Positions 25,400 to 35,370 of a stretch of 64,000 bases of DNA are shown piece after piece. The stretch comes from Kribbella rubisoli (GTDB lineage: Bacteria > Actinomycetota > Actinomycetes > Propionibacteriales > Kribbellaceae): assembly GCF_004217145.1 (NCBI RefSeq), contig NZ_SHKR01000011.1, positions 2,232,001 through 2,296,000 on the forward strand, in the 5' to 3' direction. Both the position numbers and the translations under genes were made by a program. The notes beneath the pieces are model-generated. The model was not told where the DNA came from and ran no database searches. It was given only the letters and a program-made list of their open reading frames with translations. Each line of letters opens with the position of its first letter. Within the stretch, counting starts at the first letter, position 1.

Positions 25400-25924
25400 T
25401 CATGGCTGTACCACCACGCGGCGGCGGGGCTCCTCGCCCTCGGACTCCGACGTCAGGCCCGCGGCGGCGACCACGTCGTGCACGACCTTGCGCTCGAACG
25501 GCGTCATCGGGTCCAGCCGCACCGGGGTCCCGGTCGCCTTCGCCTCCTCGACCGCCTTCCGGCCGACCTCTTCGAGCTCGGCCTTCCGGTTGGCGCGGTA
25601 GTTCGACACGTCCAGCATCAGCCGCGACCGCTCGCCGGTCTCCCGGTACACGGCCAGCCGGGTCAGCTCCTGGAGCGCCTCGAGCACCTTGCCGTTCTCT
25701 CCGACGAGGTTGTTCAGTTCCGCGCCGACGATCGACACCGCGGCACGATCGCCGTCGATGTCCATATCGATATCGCCGTCGAGATCGGCGATGTCGAGCA
25801 ACTCCTCGAGGTAGTCCGCGGCAATATCGCTCTCAGCCTCGAGCGCCTTCAGGCGATCCTCGGCCGAGTCGTTCGTACCGGCGGACTGCTCCGCCGCCTC
25901 AGTGTTCTGCATGCCGTCGCTCAC
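25400..25924 (-). CDS. khpB: Jag/KhpB-type RNA-binding protein (KH-R3H)
   Basis: From the GTG at 25924 (AAGGAG 5 nt upstream; a GTG at 25930 overlaps that SD) the product is 174 residues. An acidic N-terminus (EDRLKALEAESDIAADYLEE) leads into a KH-like domain with VGENGKVLEALQELTRLAVY and the R3H domain with LDPMTPFERKVVHDVV near the C-terminus. Its place between yidC and rsmG is conserved in actinobacteria. It binds RNA and is linked to cell division and envelope growth in other bacteria. Confidence 0.93.
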   Translation of the reverse strand: MSDGMQNTEAAEQSAGTNDSAEDRLKALEAESDIAADYLEELLDIADLDGDIDMDIDGDRAAVSIVGAELNNLVGENGKVLEALQELTRLAVYRETGERSRLMLDVSNYRANRKAELEEVGRKAVEEAKATGTPVRLDPMTPFERKVVHDVVAAAGLTSESEGEEPRRRVVVQP

Positions 25925-26010
25925 GGCCACTCCTTCGCAATATCGGGATCCGCCCCACGGGGATCCCGTCGTTCACAAGTCAGGATGTGCAAGCAAGAAG
26001 AGCTCGCGGG

Positions 26011-27237
26011 TCAGCGCGAACCGCCGGAGCGCTTCTGCGCCGCCCTCTTCTGTGCGGCCCGCTTCTGGGCGGCCGACTTCGCGGCGGGCTGCCGCTTGGC
26101 CGACCCGGCCGGCTGCTTCTTGGCAGCACCGCCCTGAGCCTTCTTCGGCGCGTCCTGCGGTCGCGTCTCGTCCTGGGGTGCCGACGTCTGGCCGTTGCTC
26201 GTCGCCGTCGCGTCGGATGCGGTCGCACCACCGGCGGCCGGGCCGCCCTTGCGGTCGCTGCGCGACTGACGCTTCGGCTGCTGACGCTGGGCCGGACGCC
26301 GGTCCGAGGTCTCGGTGTCCGTCGCGGCGCCCGCCGTACCGGGAACGCCGTCGTCGGCCGGCCGGCCGTGCCGCACGTTGTGCTCGCGCTTACGGGCCTG
26401 CATCGCGTCGTACGCCGGGGTGCCCGGAGCGGGGTTGCGGCGGATCACGTAGAACTGCTGGCCCATCGTCCACAGGTTCGAGACGAACCAGTAGATCAGC
26501 ACACCGATCGGGAAGTTGAAGCCACCGATCAGGAAGAAGACCGGGAAGACGTAGAGCATGACCTTCTGCATCTGCGCGGCCTGGCCGGTGAGGGCCTCCT
26601 TCGGCATGTTCTTGCGCATCAGCTGAAGCTGCGTGGTGAACATCGTCGCCGTCATCAGGATGATCAGCACGATCGCGACGACCTTGACGTTGTTCGCGCC
26701 CGGGCCGTTCGCCTTCAGGAACGTCTGCGAGATCTCGGCGCCGAAGATCTTGGCGTGCTGCAGCGAGTTCACGTACGGCTTCATGATCTCGCTGTGCCAC
26801 TGACCCTTGGCGGCGTAGTCGAGCACGCGGAACAGGGCCAGGAAGATCGGCGACTGCAGGAGCAGCGGCAGGCACGAGGAGAACGGGTTGGTGCCCGTCT
26901 CCTTGTACAGCTTCATCATTTCCTGACCGAGCTTCTCCCGGTCATGGCCGTACTTCTTCTGCAGCTCCTTCATCTTCGGCTGCAGCAGCTGCATGTTCCG
27001 GCTGGAGCGGATCTGCCGCACGAACAGCGGGATCAGCAAGGTCCGGATGACGATGGTCAGGCCGGCGATGGACAGTGCCCAGGCCCAGCCGCCGTCCGGG
27101 TTCAGCACCTGGCTGAGCAGCCAGTGCCAGCCGACGAGCAGCGCCGAAACGGCCCAGTACAGCGGCGTCATGACCGTGTTGAACAGATCTACGATCCCGT
27201 CCCAAACGGCGAGCCCGGGGATGGCCAGAAGAGTCAC
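26011..27237 (-). CDS. yidC: Membrane protein insertase YidC
   Basis: A 408-residue insertase of the YidC/Oxa1 family. Helices include WWAL-type segments such as WAWALSIAGLTIVIRTLLIP with the conserved hydrophilic-groove Arg, the cytosolic hairpin MKELQKKYGHDREKLGQEMM, then PFSSCLPLLLQSPIFLALFR and VFPVFFLIGGFNFPIGVLIY. The C-terminal tail of about 110 residues is rich in Lys, Gln and Ala (repeats of AAQKRA), typical for ribosome contact. It directly follows yidD (TGAGTG junction). Confidence 0.96.
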   Translation of the reverse strand: MTLLAIPGLAVWDGIVDLFNTVMTPLYWAVSALLVGWHWLLSQVLNPDGGWAWALSIAGLTIVIRTLLIPLFVRQIRSSRNMQLLQPKMKELQKKYGHDREKLGQEMMKLYKETGTNPFSSCLPLLLQSPIFLALFRVLDYAAKGQWHSEIMKPYVNSLQHAKIFGAEISQTFLKANGPGANNVKVVAIVLIILMTATMFTTQLQLMRKNMPKEALTGQAAQMQKVMLYVFPVFFLIGGFNFPIGVLIYWFVSNLWTMGQQFYVIRRNPAPGTPAYDAMQARKREHNVRHGRPADDGVPGTAGAATDTETSDRRPAQRQQPKRQSRSDRKGGPAAGGATASDATATSNGQTSAPQDETRPQDAPKKAQGGAAKKQPAGSAKRQPAAKSAAQKRAAQKRAAQKRSGGSR

Positions 27238-27570
27238 TCATGCACCTCGCTGCACAGGCCCGGCGTCGGCTGACGGTCCGGGCTGGTTGGCGGAACCGTG
27301 AGGACAGGAGTCCTCATGGTCTCCGCGCTGGTCGACATCTGTGGGTGGAACGGGGTCGTAGCCTCCGGGGTTCCACGGGTGGCAGCGGATGAGTCGCCTC
27401 ATCGCCAGCCAGCTACCGCGCACCGCACCGTGGCGCTCGACTGCCTCCAAGGCGTACGCCGAACAACTGGGGTAGAACCTGCACACCTGCCCGTACATCG
27501 GGCTGATCAGCAGGCGGTACAACTTCAAGAAACCGATGATCCCGCTCCGCACGGGATTGATCCGCATCAT
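27238..27570 (-). CDS. yidD: Membrane protein insertion efficiency factor YidD
   Basis: A 110-residue protein with the YidD core [34 protein letters not shown] and [18 protein letters not shown]. The Pro/Asp/Gln-rich C-terminal tail (about 35 residues) is variable in the family. The start ATG overlaps the rnpA stop (ATGA), and yidC begins right after its stop. It supports YidC-dependent insertion at the inner membrane. Confidence 0.95.
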   Translation of the reverse strand: MMRINPVRSGIIGFLKLYRLLISPMYGQVCRFYPSCSAYALEAVERHGAVRGSWLAMRRLIRCHPWNPGGYDPVPPTDVDQRGDHEDSCPHGSANQPGPSADAGPVQRGA

Positions 27571-27908
27571 GACTTCAGCAACCGCGTCAGAGCGCCGTCG
27601 ACGTCCGCGGCCAACTCGTCGTACGACGCCGAGGCGGACGACGGGAGAGCACGGACGACGGCCAAGCTGCCGGCCGGGAGGTCGGGGAGCCGCGTTGCCA
27701 GCACAGCACGCAGACGGCGGTGGACCCGGTTCCGCAGAACCGCGTTGCCCACCGCCTTGTTCACAACGAATCCGACACGTGGAGGCTCGGCGCAGCCGTC
27801 CTCCGCCAGCAGGTGGAGAACCACCGCGCGCCGCGACGCGCGCCGTCCGGACCGGACGGCGCGACGGAAGTCGTCGGACCGGCGCAGCCGGTTCGACGCT
27901 GGCAGCAC
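27567..27908 (-). CDS. rnpA: Ribonuclease P protein component
   Basis: From GTG at 27908 the product is 113 residues, starting [20 protein letters not shown]. The family signature [20 protein letters not shown] is present, as is the basic, RNA-binding character. An in-frame extension upstream has no good start signal. It is flanked by rpmH (26 bp upstream) and yidD (4-nt overlap). It is the protein subunit of the tRNA 5'-processing enzyme. Confidence 0.95.
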   Translation of the reverse strand: MLPASNRLRRSDDFRRAVRSGRRASRRAVVLHLLAEDGCAEPPRVGFVVNKAVGNAVLRNRVHRRLRAVLATRLPDLPAGSLAVVRALPSSASASYDELAADVDGALTRLLKS

Positions 27909-27934
27909 GAGGTGGTCACCGTCGAGCAGGTCGC

Positions 27935-28072
27935 TCAGGCCGCGAGGCGCTGACGACCCTTGCCACGGCGGGCGGCGATGATCGCGCGACCCGCACGGGT
28001 ACGCATCCGAAGACGGAAGCCGTGCTTCTTGTGCCGACGACGGTTGTTCGGCTGGAACGTCCGCTTGCTCAC
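27935..28072 (-). CDS. rpmH: 50S ribosomal protein L34
   Basis: A 45-residue basic protein, [20 protein letters not shown], continuing [20 protein letters not shown] and ending QRLAA. It is a full-length textbook L34. The GTG start has GGAG 8 nt upstream. It is the first gene of the leftward rpmH-rnpA-yidD-yidC-khpB run beside the origin. Confidence 0.98.
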   Translation of the reverse strand: MSKRTFQPNNRRRHKKHGFRLRMRTRAGRAIIAARRGKGRQRLAA

Positions 28073-28633
28073 TGGAATGACTCCGGTTACTCGAGATCAC
28101 AGAATGTCGACAAATCCACTGATTGGATCTGCCCCTTGGTGCAGTCCTGCACACCGCCGGAGGTATCCGCAGCGAGCGCAGCACGAAACGGCCGGCTCAA
28201 CACCGACTGATCCACGGTACGTGTACGCCTGTGGACAGGTCAAACCAGGTATCCCCAGACTTTTCCACAGGCTTGTGGACAGGATAGTGGGCAACGCCAG
28301 CGCGAGACCTCGTCACGCTCCGGACCGGACTGCAACTGAGAGCGATCGCCAACCATGACTACGCTCCGGCGTCCACCCGACACGCCGCAGGTTGCCCCCA
28401 ATTTCCTGTTCATAGCCTGTGGATGACGGCTTGAAGCGGCATACTCCGACTTGTTAGCGTCACTCCCTCACACCAGAGGTCCCTCACCCCGCGATTGGTA
28501 ACCAACCTGCTCCTGCGGTCGTTCACAACTGTGGACAACCGTGTGGACAGTGCGGCGGTCGGGTCAATGGTCGCGCCACCCGGGTCCGCCTGGAACGCGC
28601 CGGCCACCGCAGCGATGAATCGGGGAGCAACGC
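28073..28633. other. rpmH-dnaA intergenic region with DnaA boxes
   Basis: The 561 bp hold no gene. DnaA-box-like 9-mers occur at 28230-28238, 28261-28269 (TTTTCCACA), 28274-28282, 28418-28426, 28530-28538 (TGTGGACAA, perfect TTGTCCACA on the minus strand) and 28542-28550. The pair at 28261 and 28274 is in opposite orientation. The segment also contains the rpmH promoter (candidate TTGTCG-N18-TAACCG on the minus strand at about 28112-28083) and the dnaA promoter, so autoregulation by DnaA is likely. Confidence 0.75.
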
Positions 28634-31096
28634 GTGGTCGAGGACCATTCCGCCAGTGCGGAAGTCACACCGGTGGAATACACAACAGCCGAGCACCGGG
28701 CGGAGTACTCCGGCGACGCCCGCCAGGACCTACGCCCCGAACCCGACGCAGGACTCCGCCCCGAGCCGGAGGCGAACTTCCGGACCGAGGTCCCGCCCGC
28801 ACCGGAGCCGCAGCCTCGGGCAGAGAGCGCGCCGACCTCTCCGGCCGAGACCAGCCCTGCACCAGCTACAACCCCGGCTACAACCCCGGCTCCGACTCCG
28901 CGGATGGATCCGGGCGACTACCTCAGCCCGTCCCTCCCGATTCCGATGCCGGAGCAGCCGACGCCCGGCTACCGGCCCGCGCCACCGCCAGGTCCGTACG
29001 GCTACCGCTCCGAGCTCGAGCGCGCAGCGACCGATCTGCCGGCCGGCCCTCTACAGCCACCCGCACTACAACCGCCGGCACTACAGCCGCCGGTAGGTAC
29101 GGCGTACTTCGGTGCGGCGCCGACCATCGGCAATGTCCGCTATCCCGGTGAGAACACCACCTGGGGCAGCGCTCCCGAATGGGGTACAGGCAGCGGAGAC
29201 AGAGCTCGCTCGGCAGCGAACGAGGGTGATGGACGTGCGGACAACGCAACCACCAACCAGTGGTCACCTGACCACCGGCCCACTCAACAGAACACAGCGC
29301 AGCCGGCCGAGCCCCAGACCCCCGCGCAGCACAACCCAAGTCAGCACGCTCCACAGCAGCAGCCCCAGCAGCCGCACCCCCAGCAGCAGGAGCCGCAGCA
29401 CCAGCCGCCCCAGCAGCAGATCCCTCAGCAGCACGCGCCCCAGCCAGTGCCGCAGCCAGTGCCTCAGCCGCAGCCTCAGCAGGAGGTGGCAGCACCGGTG
29501 ACGGATCTTGGTGATGCCTGGACCCGCGTACTCGCAGGCCTCCCGCCGAACCAGCGCGCCTGGCTGACCAATTCACGTCCGGTGACGCTGCACGAGAGCA
29601 CCGCGATCGTCGCAGTGCCGGACGACTTCACCCGCGGTCAGCTCGAGACCCGGCTCCGTCCCGACCTCGAGCGGATCCTCACCGAGAGCTTCGGCCGGGA
29701 CATCCGGATCGCCGTCACCGTCGACCCGTCCCTCGACCCCGAGCTCCGCGAGCAACAGGCCGCGCAACAGGCCGCTCCGCAGCAGCCCCAGCAGTACGCA
29801 CAGCAGCCACCGCAGCAGCAGCACCCGCAGCAACCCGCCGTGCGCGAGCCGCTGCACACCGACGGCGCGTACCAGCCGACCATCCAGTCAGCGTTGACTG
29901 ATCCGGCCAACGCACCGCAGTACAACCAGCCGCGTCCGGATGCCGCGCCTCAGCACTACCAGCAGCCGGCGCCGCAGCAGCAGTTCGGTCAGCCGATGGG
30001 CTCGGTCGCTCCGCCGCCGAACGGTTCGCCGACCCAGTCAGCCACCGAAGCGCAGGGTGAAGCCCGGCTGAACCCGAAGTACACCTTCGAGACGTTCGTC
30101 ATCGGCAGCTCGAACCGGTTCGCCCACGCGGCCGCGGTGGCTGTTGCCGAAGCGCCGGGCAAGGCGTACAACCCGCAGCTCATCTACGGCGACTCCGGTC
30201 TGGGCAAGACCCACCTGCTGCACGCGATCGGGCACTACGTCCGCAGCCTCTACACCGGGGCCCGCGTCAGGTACGTCTCCAGCGAAGAGTTCACCAACGA
30301 CTTCATCAACGCGATCCGCGACGACAAGGCGTCCCAGTTCCAGCGCCGGTACCGCGACGTCGACGTACTGCTGATCGACGACATCCAGTTCCTGGAAGGC
30401 AAGATCCAGACCCAGGAAGAGTTCTTCCACACCTTCAACACGCTGCACAACGCGAACAAGCAGATCGTGATCAGCTCCGACCGCGCGCCGAAACGCCTGG
30501 AGGCATTGGAGGATCGGCTGCGGAACCGGTTCGAGTGGGGCCTGATCACCGACATCCAGCCGCCCGACCTCGAGACCCGGATCGCGATCCTGCGGAAGAA
30601 GGCGGCCACCGAGCGGCTGACCGCGCCGCCGGACGTGCTGGAGTTCATCGCGACGAAGGTGCAGACGAACATCCGTGAGCTCGAGGGCGCGCTGATCCGC
30701 GTCACCGCTTTCGCCAGTCTGAACAGGCAACCGGTCGATCTGAGCCTGGCCGAGATCGTGCTGAAGGACCTGATTCCCGAAGGCAGCAAGCCCGAAGTCA
30801 CCGCCAGCATGATCATGGGCCAGACCGCGTCGTACTTCGGTCTGTCGATCGACGACCTGTGCGGATCGAGCCGGAGCCGTGTGCTGGTGACCGCACGACA
30901 GATCGCCATGTATCTGTGCCGCGAGCTCACCGACCTGTCCCTACCGAAGATCGGCCAGCAGTTCGGCGGCCGCGACCACACCACGGTCATGCACGCGGAA
31001 CGCAAGATCAGGCAGCTGATGTCCGAGCGGCGCAGTGTTTTCAACCAGGTCACCGAGCTGACGAACCGGATCAAACACCAGGCGAAGCAGCAGTAG
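28634..31096 (+). CDS. dnaA: Chromosomal replication initiator DnaA, with unusual N-terminal extension
   Basis: The 820 residues begin at a GTG with GGGGAG 6 nt upstream. Residues 1-288 are acidic, then Pro/Gln-rich, and precede the usual domain I ([20 protein letters not shown], about 290-365). Domain II is again Gln/Pro-rich. Domain III has Walker [16 protein letters not shown] near 519 and Walker B LLIDDIQF. Domain IV carries [15 protein letters not shown] near the C-terminus for DnaA-box recognition. An internal GTG at 29498, 11 nt after AGGAGG (29481-29486), would give a standard 532-residue DnaA, so the real start needs testing. The gene is flanked on both sides by DnaA-box clusters. 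Confidence 0.96.
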   Translation: MVEDHSASAEVTPVEYTTAEHRAEYSGDARQDLRPEPDAGLRPEPEANFRTEVPPAPEPQPRAESAPTSPAETSPAPATTPATTPAPTPRMDPGDYLSPSLPIPMPEQPTPGYRPAPPPGPYGYRSELERAATDLPAGPLQPPALQPPALQPPVGTAYFGAAPTIGNVRYPGENTTWGSAPEWGTGSGDRARSAANEGDGRADNATTNQWSPDHRPTQQNTAQPAEPQTPAQHNPSQHAPQQQPQQPHPQQQEPQHQPPQQQIPQQHAPQPVPQPVPQPQPQQEVAAPVTDLGDAWTRVLAGLPPNQRAWLTNSRPVTLHESTAIVAVPDDFTRGQLETRLRPDLERILTESFGRDIRIAVTVDPSLDPELREQQAAQQAAPQQPQQYAQQPPQQQHPQQPAVREPLHTDGAYQPTIQSALTDPANAPQYNQPRPDAAPQHYQQPAPQQQFGQPMGSVAPPPNGSPTQSATEAQGEARLNPKYTFETFVIGSSNRFAHAAAVAVAEAPGKAYNPQLIYGDSGLGKTHLLHAIGHYVRSLYTGARVRYVSSEEFTNDFINAIRDDKASQFQRRYRDVDVLLIDDIQFLEGKIQTQEEFFHTFNTLHNANKQIVISSDRAPKRLEALEDRLRNRFEWGLITDIQPPDLETRIAILRKKAATERLTAPPDVLEFIATKVQTNIRELEGALIRVTAFASLNRQPVDLSLAEIVLKDLIPEGSKPEVTASMIMGQTASYFGLSIDDLCGSSRSRVLVTARQIAMYLCRELTDLSLPKIGQQFGGRDHTTVMHAERKIRQLMSERRSVFNQVTELTNRIKHQAKQQ

Positions 31097-31542
31097 AAGA
31101 ACCGCACAGGCTGGGGACACAGCTGTGGAAAACTGTGGGTATTGCCGTGGACACAGCAGTGAATCGTGTGGACGCCCTGTGGGGACAGAATCCGTCATCC
31201 GCAGGCGTCCCCAACACGACCGAGAGTCATCCACACGCCGTCCCCACCCAGAAATGCGGTCTGACCTGCGAACTCGTCGCTTTTCCACAGTATCCACCGG
31301 TGCGAAGAACACTATGGAATCTGTAGAGAGGTCCCAGTCCACAAAACGAACGGGCGGCCCGATCTGGGGAAAACCCCGATCTCGCGTCGATCGGACCGAC
31401 CTGTCAGGCTGTCCCGTAAAGACCCGCAGTACGACGACGACGCGACCCGCCCGAAGCGCCACGTCAGGCCCGATGGGCGCACAGCACCTTTGTCCGTGGC
31501 AGGATCTGCCTGGCACATAGCCGAATCAGGAGGCACCCAGCG
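31097..31542. other. Probable oriC between dnaA and dnaN
   Basis: This 446-bp gap has no gene and many DnaA-box-like 9-mers: TGTGGAAAA at 31124-31132, TGTGGACGC at 31167-31175, TCATCCACA at 31227-31235, TTTTCCACA at 31281-31289, GTATCCACC at 31290-31298 and CAGTCCACA at 31335-31343, plus degenerate copies, in both orientations. A relatively A+T-rich patch lies around 31275-31330. The dnaA-dnaN spacer is the established origin in actinobacteria. Confidence 0.85.
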
Positions 31543-32688
31543 GTGAAGTTTCGCGTCGAGCGCGACGTACTGGCCGAGTCGGTGGCCTGGGCCGCGCGCA
31601 GTTTGCCCAGTCGTCCCAGCGTTCCGATCCTTGCCGGCCTTCTGGTCGAGGCCGAGGACGGGCAGATCACTCTGTCCGGATTCGACTACGAGACCTCGGT
31701 CCGTGTCACCGTGCCCGCGCAGGTGGCGGACCCCGGCAAGTGCCTGATTTCCGGCCGGCTTGTCGCCGACATCTCCAAGAGCCTTCCGAACCAGCCGGTG
31801 GACATCGCCGTGGACGGCGCGAAGGCACAGCTCACCTGTGGCAGTTCGCGGTTCACGCTCCAGACGCTTCCTACAGAGGAATATCCGGCTCTGCCGGAGC
31901 TCCCGGCCGCCAGCGGGACGGTCAAGGCCGACGTTTTCGCCCAGGCCGTCTCCCAGGTGGTGACCGCGGCCGGGCGTGAGGACACGCTTCCGGTGCTGAC
32001 CGGTGTCCGGGTCGAGATCGAGGGCTCCACGATCTCGCTGCTCGCCACCGACCGCTACCGGCTCGCGATCCGTGAGCTCGAGTGGAACCCGCAGTCCCCC
32101 GACGCGTCCGCGGCCGCGCTGGTGCCGGCCCGGGTGCTGTCCGAGACCGCGAAGGCGATGACCGGCTCCGACGTGATCGTGTCGCTGGCCGCTCCTGGCA
32201 GCGGCGACGGCATCGTCGGCTTCGAGGGTCAGGTGTCCGGTGGCAGCCGGCGCGCCACCACCCGGCTCCTGGACGGCGAGTTCCCGAAGGTCCGCGGCAT
32301 CATCCCGACCGACGCGGCGATCGCGACCCGGGTGCGGATCGACACCGCGACCCTGGTCGAGGCGGTCAAGCGCGTCGCGCTGGTCGCCGAGCGCAACGCA
32401 CCCGTCCGGCTGACCTTCGAGGAAGACAGCGTGACGCTGGACGCCGGCAGCGGTGACGAGGCGCAGGCCTCGGAGTCGCTCGAGGCGCGGGTCGTCGGCG
32501 AGCCGGTGACCGTAGGCTTCAATCCGACGTACCTGCTCGACGGTCTCGGCGCGATCGGCACTCCGGTCGCCCACCTGGCCTTCACGCAGGCGACGAAGCC
32601 GGCCGAACTGACCGGTGTGCGGGACTTCGACGGCGAACCGATCAGCGAATTCCGGTACGTGCTGATGCCGGTCCGCCTGAACAGCTGA
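31543..32688 (+). CDS. dnaN: DNA polymerase III beta subunit (sliding clamp)
   Basis: The 381-residue processivity clamp starts MKFRVERDVLAESVAWAARS at a GTG behind AGGAGG (31528-31533). Three repeated clamp folds are recognisable, with GRLVADISKSLP, LLATDRYRLAIRELEW and FNPTYLLDGL. The C-terminal YVLMPVRL is the conserved partner-binding end. It follows the oriC spacer and heads the dnaN-gnd-recF run. Confidence 0.98.
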   Translation: MKFRVERDVLAESVAWAARSLPSRPSVPILAGLLVEAEDGQITLSGFDYETSVRVTVPAQVADPGKCLISGRLVADISKSLPNQPVDIAVDGAKAQLTCGSSRFTLQTLPTEEYPALPELPAASGTVKADVFAQAVSQVVTAAGREDTLPVLTGVRVEIEGSTISLLATDRYRLAIRELEWNPQSPDASAAALVPARVLSETAKAMTGSDVIVSLAAPGSGDGIVGFEGQVSGGSRRATTRLLDGEFPKVRGIIPTDAAIATRVRIDTATLVEAVKRVALVAERNAPVRLTFEEDSVTLDAGSGDEAQASESLEARVVGEPVTVGFNPTYLLDGLGAIGTPVAHLAFTQATKPAELTGVRDFDGEPISEFRYVLMPVRLNS

Positions 32689-32713
32689 AAGCCAATAGAA
32701 CAAGGGGATTCAG

Positions 32714-33637
32714 ATGGAGCTCGGCCTTGTCGGTCTCGGCAAGATGGGCGGCAACATGCGCCAGCGGATTCGTAACGCCGGCCACACCGTGGTCGGGTTC
32801 GATCACAACCAGGACATCTCCGATTCCAAGGACTTGGCCGACATGGTCGGCAAGCTCACCGCCGAGGGCCAGCCGAAGGTCGTCTGGATCATGGTGCCGG
32901 TCCAGGCCATCGACCCGGTCGTCACCGAGCTGGCCGAGCTGCTCTCCCCCGGCGACATCGTGATCGACGGCGGCAACAGCCGCTGGACCGATGACACCCG
33001 CCGCGCCGCCCAGCTCGCCGAGAAGAACATCCGCTTCGTCGACTGCGGTGTGTCCGGCGGCGTCTGGGGCCTGGAGAACGGCTACGCCCTGATGTGCGGC
33101 GGCGACAAGGACACCGTCGACACCGTGATGCCGATCTTCGAGGCGCTGAAGCCCGAGGGCGAGTTCGGTTTCGTGCACGCCGGCAAGGTCGGCGCGGGCC
33201 ACTTCTCGAAGATGGTCCACAACGGCATCGAGTACGGCATCATGCAGGCGTACGCCGAGGGCTACGAGCTGCTCGAGGCATCGGACGTCGTGGAGAACGT
33301 GCCGGAGGCGTTCCAGTCCTGGCGCGAGGGCACCGTGATCCGGTCGTGGCTGCTCGACCTGCTGGTGAACGCGCTCGAGGACGACAACCACCTGGAGAAG
33401 ATCCGCGGGTACGCCGACGACTCGGGCGAGGGCCGCTGGACCGTCGAGGCCGCGATCGATCTCGCCGTACCGGTGCCGGCTATCGCGGCCGCGCTGTTCG
33501 CCCGGTTCTCGTCGCGGCAGGACGACTCGCCGGCGATGAAGGCGATCGCCGCGATGCGCAACCAGTTCGGCGGTCACGCGGTGAAGGGCGCCGAGGCCGC
33601 CGACCCGTCGTACGCGACACCCCCGATCAAGCACTGA
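32714..33637 (+). CDS. gnd: 6-phosphogluconate dehydrogenase, decarboxylating (short form)
   Basis: The 307-residue enzyme of the pentose phosphate pathway converts 6-phosphogluconate to ribulose 5-phosphate. Rossmann motif [12 protein letters not shown], substrate motif [26 protein letters not shown], and catalytic [10 protein letters not shown] are present. It is the short, about 300-residue type found between dnaN and recF in many actinobacteria. AAGGGG precedes the ATG. Confidence 0.96.
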   Translation: MELGLVGLGKMGGNMRQRIRNAGHTVVGFDHNQDISDSKDLADMVGKLTAEGQPKVVWIMVPVQAIDPVVTELAELLSPGDIVIDGGNSRWTDDTRRAAQLAEKNIRFVDCGVSGGVWGLENGYALMCGGDKDTVDTVMPIFEALKPEGEFGFVHAGKVGAGHFSKMVHNGIEYGIMQAYAEGYELLEASDVVENVPEAFQSWREGTVIRSWLLDLLVNALEDDNHLEKIRGYADDSGEGRWTVEAAIDLAVPVPAIAAALFARFSSRQDDSPAMKAIAAMRNQFGGHAVKGAEAADPSYATPPIKH

Positions 33638-33638
33638 G

Positions 33639-34778
33639 GTGTACGTCACCGCCCTGGGTCTGCTCGACTTCCGGTCCTACCAGCAGGCGGAGGTCGAGCT
33701 CACTCCGGGCGTGACGGCCTTCGTCGGGCCGAACGGCCACGGCAAGACCAACCTGGTCGAGGCGATCCACTACACCGCGACCCTCGGTTCGCACCGGGTG
33801 GCGAACGACGCACCGCTGGTGCGGGCCGGCGCCACCCGTGCGATCGTGCGGACCGAGATCCGCAGCCAGTACGACCGGGACGTGGTCGTCGAGCTGGAAA
33901 TCAATCCTGGGAAGGCAAATCGGGCCCGGATCAACCGATCGCCGGTCCCGCGACCGCGAGAAGTGCTCGGGCTGCTGCGGACGGTGCTGTTCGCGCCGGA
34001 GGATCTGGCTCTGGTGAAGGGCGATCCGTCCGAGCGGCGGCGGTTCCTGGACGAGTTGCTGACGCTGCGATCGCCCCGGATGGCCGGCGTACGGCAGGAC
34101 TACGACCGGGTGCTGAAGCAACGGAACTCTCTGCTGCGGAGTGCCTCACAGGCGCGCCGGCAGAACCGGACGAGTGCCGCCGAAGGGCAGCTGCGCACAC
34201 TCGAGGTGTGGGACTCGAATCTGGCTCGCGTCGGATCCGAGCTACTTGCGACGCGGTTGGAGCTGCTGGAATCCCTGCGCCCGTTGGTGTCCAGCGCGTA
34301 CGACGCTGTTGCCCGGGGCAAGGGTGATGCGCGACTGGAGTACAAGTCGTCGGTGCTGCTCGAGCCGGGTGTGACTTCGCGCGAGCAGCTGGCCGAGGTG
34401 CTGCTCGCGGCGGTTCACGAGAAGCGGCGGGATGAGCTCGAGCGCGGTGTCTCGCTGGTGGGTCCGCATCGCGATGACGTCGTACTCGGGCTCGGGGACT
34501 TGCCGGCGAAGGGGTATGCGAGTCACGGTGAGTCTTGGTCGTTCGCGCTCGCGCTGCGGCTGGCGTCGTACGAACTGCTCCGTGCGGACGGGGGTGAACC
34601 GGTGCTGATCCTCGACGATGTGTTCGCCGAGCTCGACACCCAGCGCCGGGACCGGCTGGCCGAGCTGGTCGCGCCGGCCGAGCAGGTGCTGGTGACCGCT
34701 GCCGTCGGCGCTGACGTGCCCGCTGAGCTCAGCGGTGCGCGCTTCGACGTCGGCGAAGGGGTCGTTCGGCGTGCCTGA
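33639..34778 (+). CDS. recF: DNA replication and repair protein RecF
   Basis: A 379-residue SMC-like ATPase that loads RecA at gaps. It starts [20 protein letters not shown] and has Walker [18 protein letters not shown]-type signature region [20 protein letters not shown], and Walker [15 protein letters not shown]. The GTG start follows the gnd stop by 1 bp. The stop overlaps the DUF721 gene start by 8 bp. Confidence 0.97.
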   Translation: MYVTALGLLDFRSYQQAEVELTPGVTAFVGPNGHGKTNLVEAIHYTATLGSHRVANDAPLVRAGATRAIVRTEIRSQYDRDVVVELEINPGKANRARINRSPVPRPREVLGLLRTVLFAPEDLALVKGDPSERRRFLDELLTLRSPRMAGVRQDYDRVLKQRNSLLRSASQARRQNRTSAAEGQLRTLEVWDSNLARVGSELLATRLELLESLRPLVSSAYDAVARGKGDARLEYKSSVLLEPGVTSREQLAEVLLAAVHEKRRDELERGVSLVGPHRDDVVLGLGDLPAKGYASHGESWSFALALRLASYELLRADGGEPVLILDDVFAELDTQRRDRLAELVAPAEQVLVTAAVGADVPAELSGARFDVGEGVVRRA

Positions 34779-35322
34779 ACCCCCGGATTCCTCTGAGAGC
34801 GGCCCTGAGAGCGAGGTCGAGCACGACAAGCAGGGCCTCGATCTGGCGAAGTCGCTGGCGGGACGGCTCAAGCAGCAGGCGGCCAAGGGCGGCATCATGC
34901 CGGTCAAGCGCCGTCGCCGGCCGCGGATCAACGGCGCCGAGATCAGCAGCGCCCGCCCCGACGACCGCGACCCGCAGAAGCTGACCAACACGCTCGGCCG
35001 CCTGATGCGCGACCAGGGCTGGGAGGTCGACGTCGCCGTTCACGGCGTGATGGCCCGCTGGCCGTCCATCGTCGGCCCCGAGATGGCCGAACACTGCAAG
35101 CCGGAGTCGTACGAGGACACCGTCCTCACCGTCCGTACGTCGTCCACAGCCTGGGCCACCCAACTCAAACTCCTCGCCCCCGACCTCGTCCGCCGCCTCA
35201 ACACCGAACTCGGCGAGGGCACCGTCACCCGCGTCAACGTCCAAGGCCCCCACACCCCCTCCTGGCGCAAAGGCCCCCGAACCGTCCGAGGCGGCCGCGG
35301 CCCCCGCGACACTTACGGCTAA
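34771..35322 (+). CDS. DUF721/DciA-like protein
   Basis: From GTG at 34771 the product is 183 residues. After an acidic, low-complexity N-terminus and a basic patch ([11 protein letters not shown]), the DUF721 domain follows: [40 protein letters not shown], and [20 protein letters not shown]. DciA proteins recruit or load the replicative helicase, and actinobacteria carry this version next to recF. The C-terminus is Arg/Gly-rich. The last 60 codons are strikingly C-ending compared with the first half. Confidence 0.9.
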   Translation: MPEPPDSSESGPESEVEHDKQGLDLAKSLAGRLKQQAAKGGIMPVKRRRRPRINGAEISSARPDDRDPQKLTNTLGRLMRDQGWEVDVAVHGVMARWPSIVGPEMAEHCKPESYEDTVLTVRTSSTAWATQLKLLAPDLVRRLNTELGEGTVTRVNVQGPHTPSWRKGPRTVRGGRGPRDTYG

Positions 35323-35356
35323 CGAGACTGGTTGTGCCCGCGACCCGGCCAAGCTC

Positions 35357-35362
35357 TAGGAT
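35357..35362 (+). promoter_or_regulatory. -10 box TAGGAT of the polytopic membrane protein gene
   Basis: TAGGAT ends 8 nt before the ATG at 35371, and no Shine-Dalgarno sequence is present, which suggests a nearly leaderless mRNA. A weak -35 candidate TTGTGC lies at 35332-35337 with a 19-nt spacer. Confidence 0.5.
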
Positions 35363-35370
35363 CGGGCGCG

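Noticed and set aside
29292..29490. CAG-rich tract as a tandem repeat element
   Set aside because: It is the codon consequence of the Gln/Pro-rich DnaA region and lacks a fixed period.
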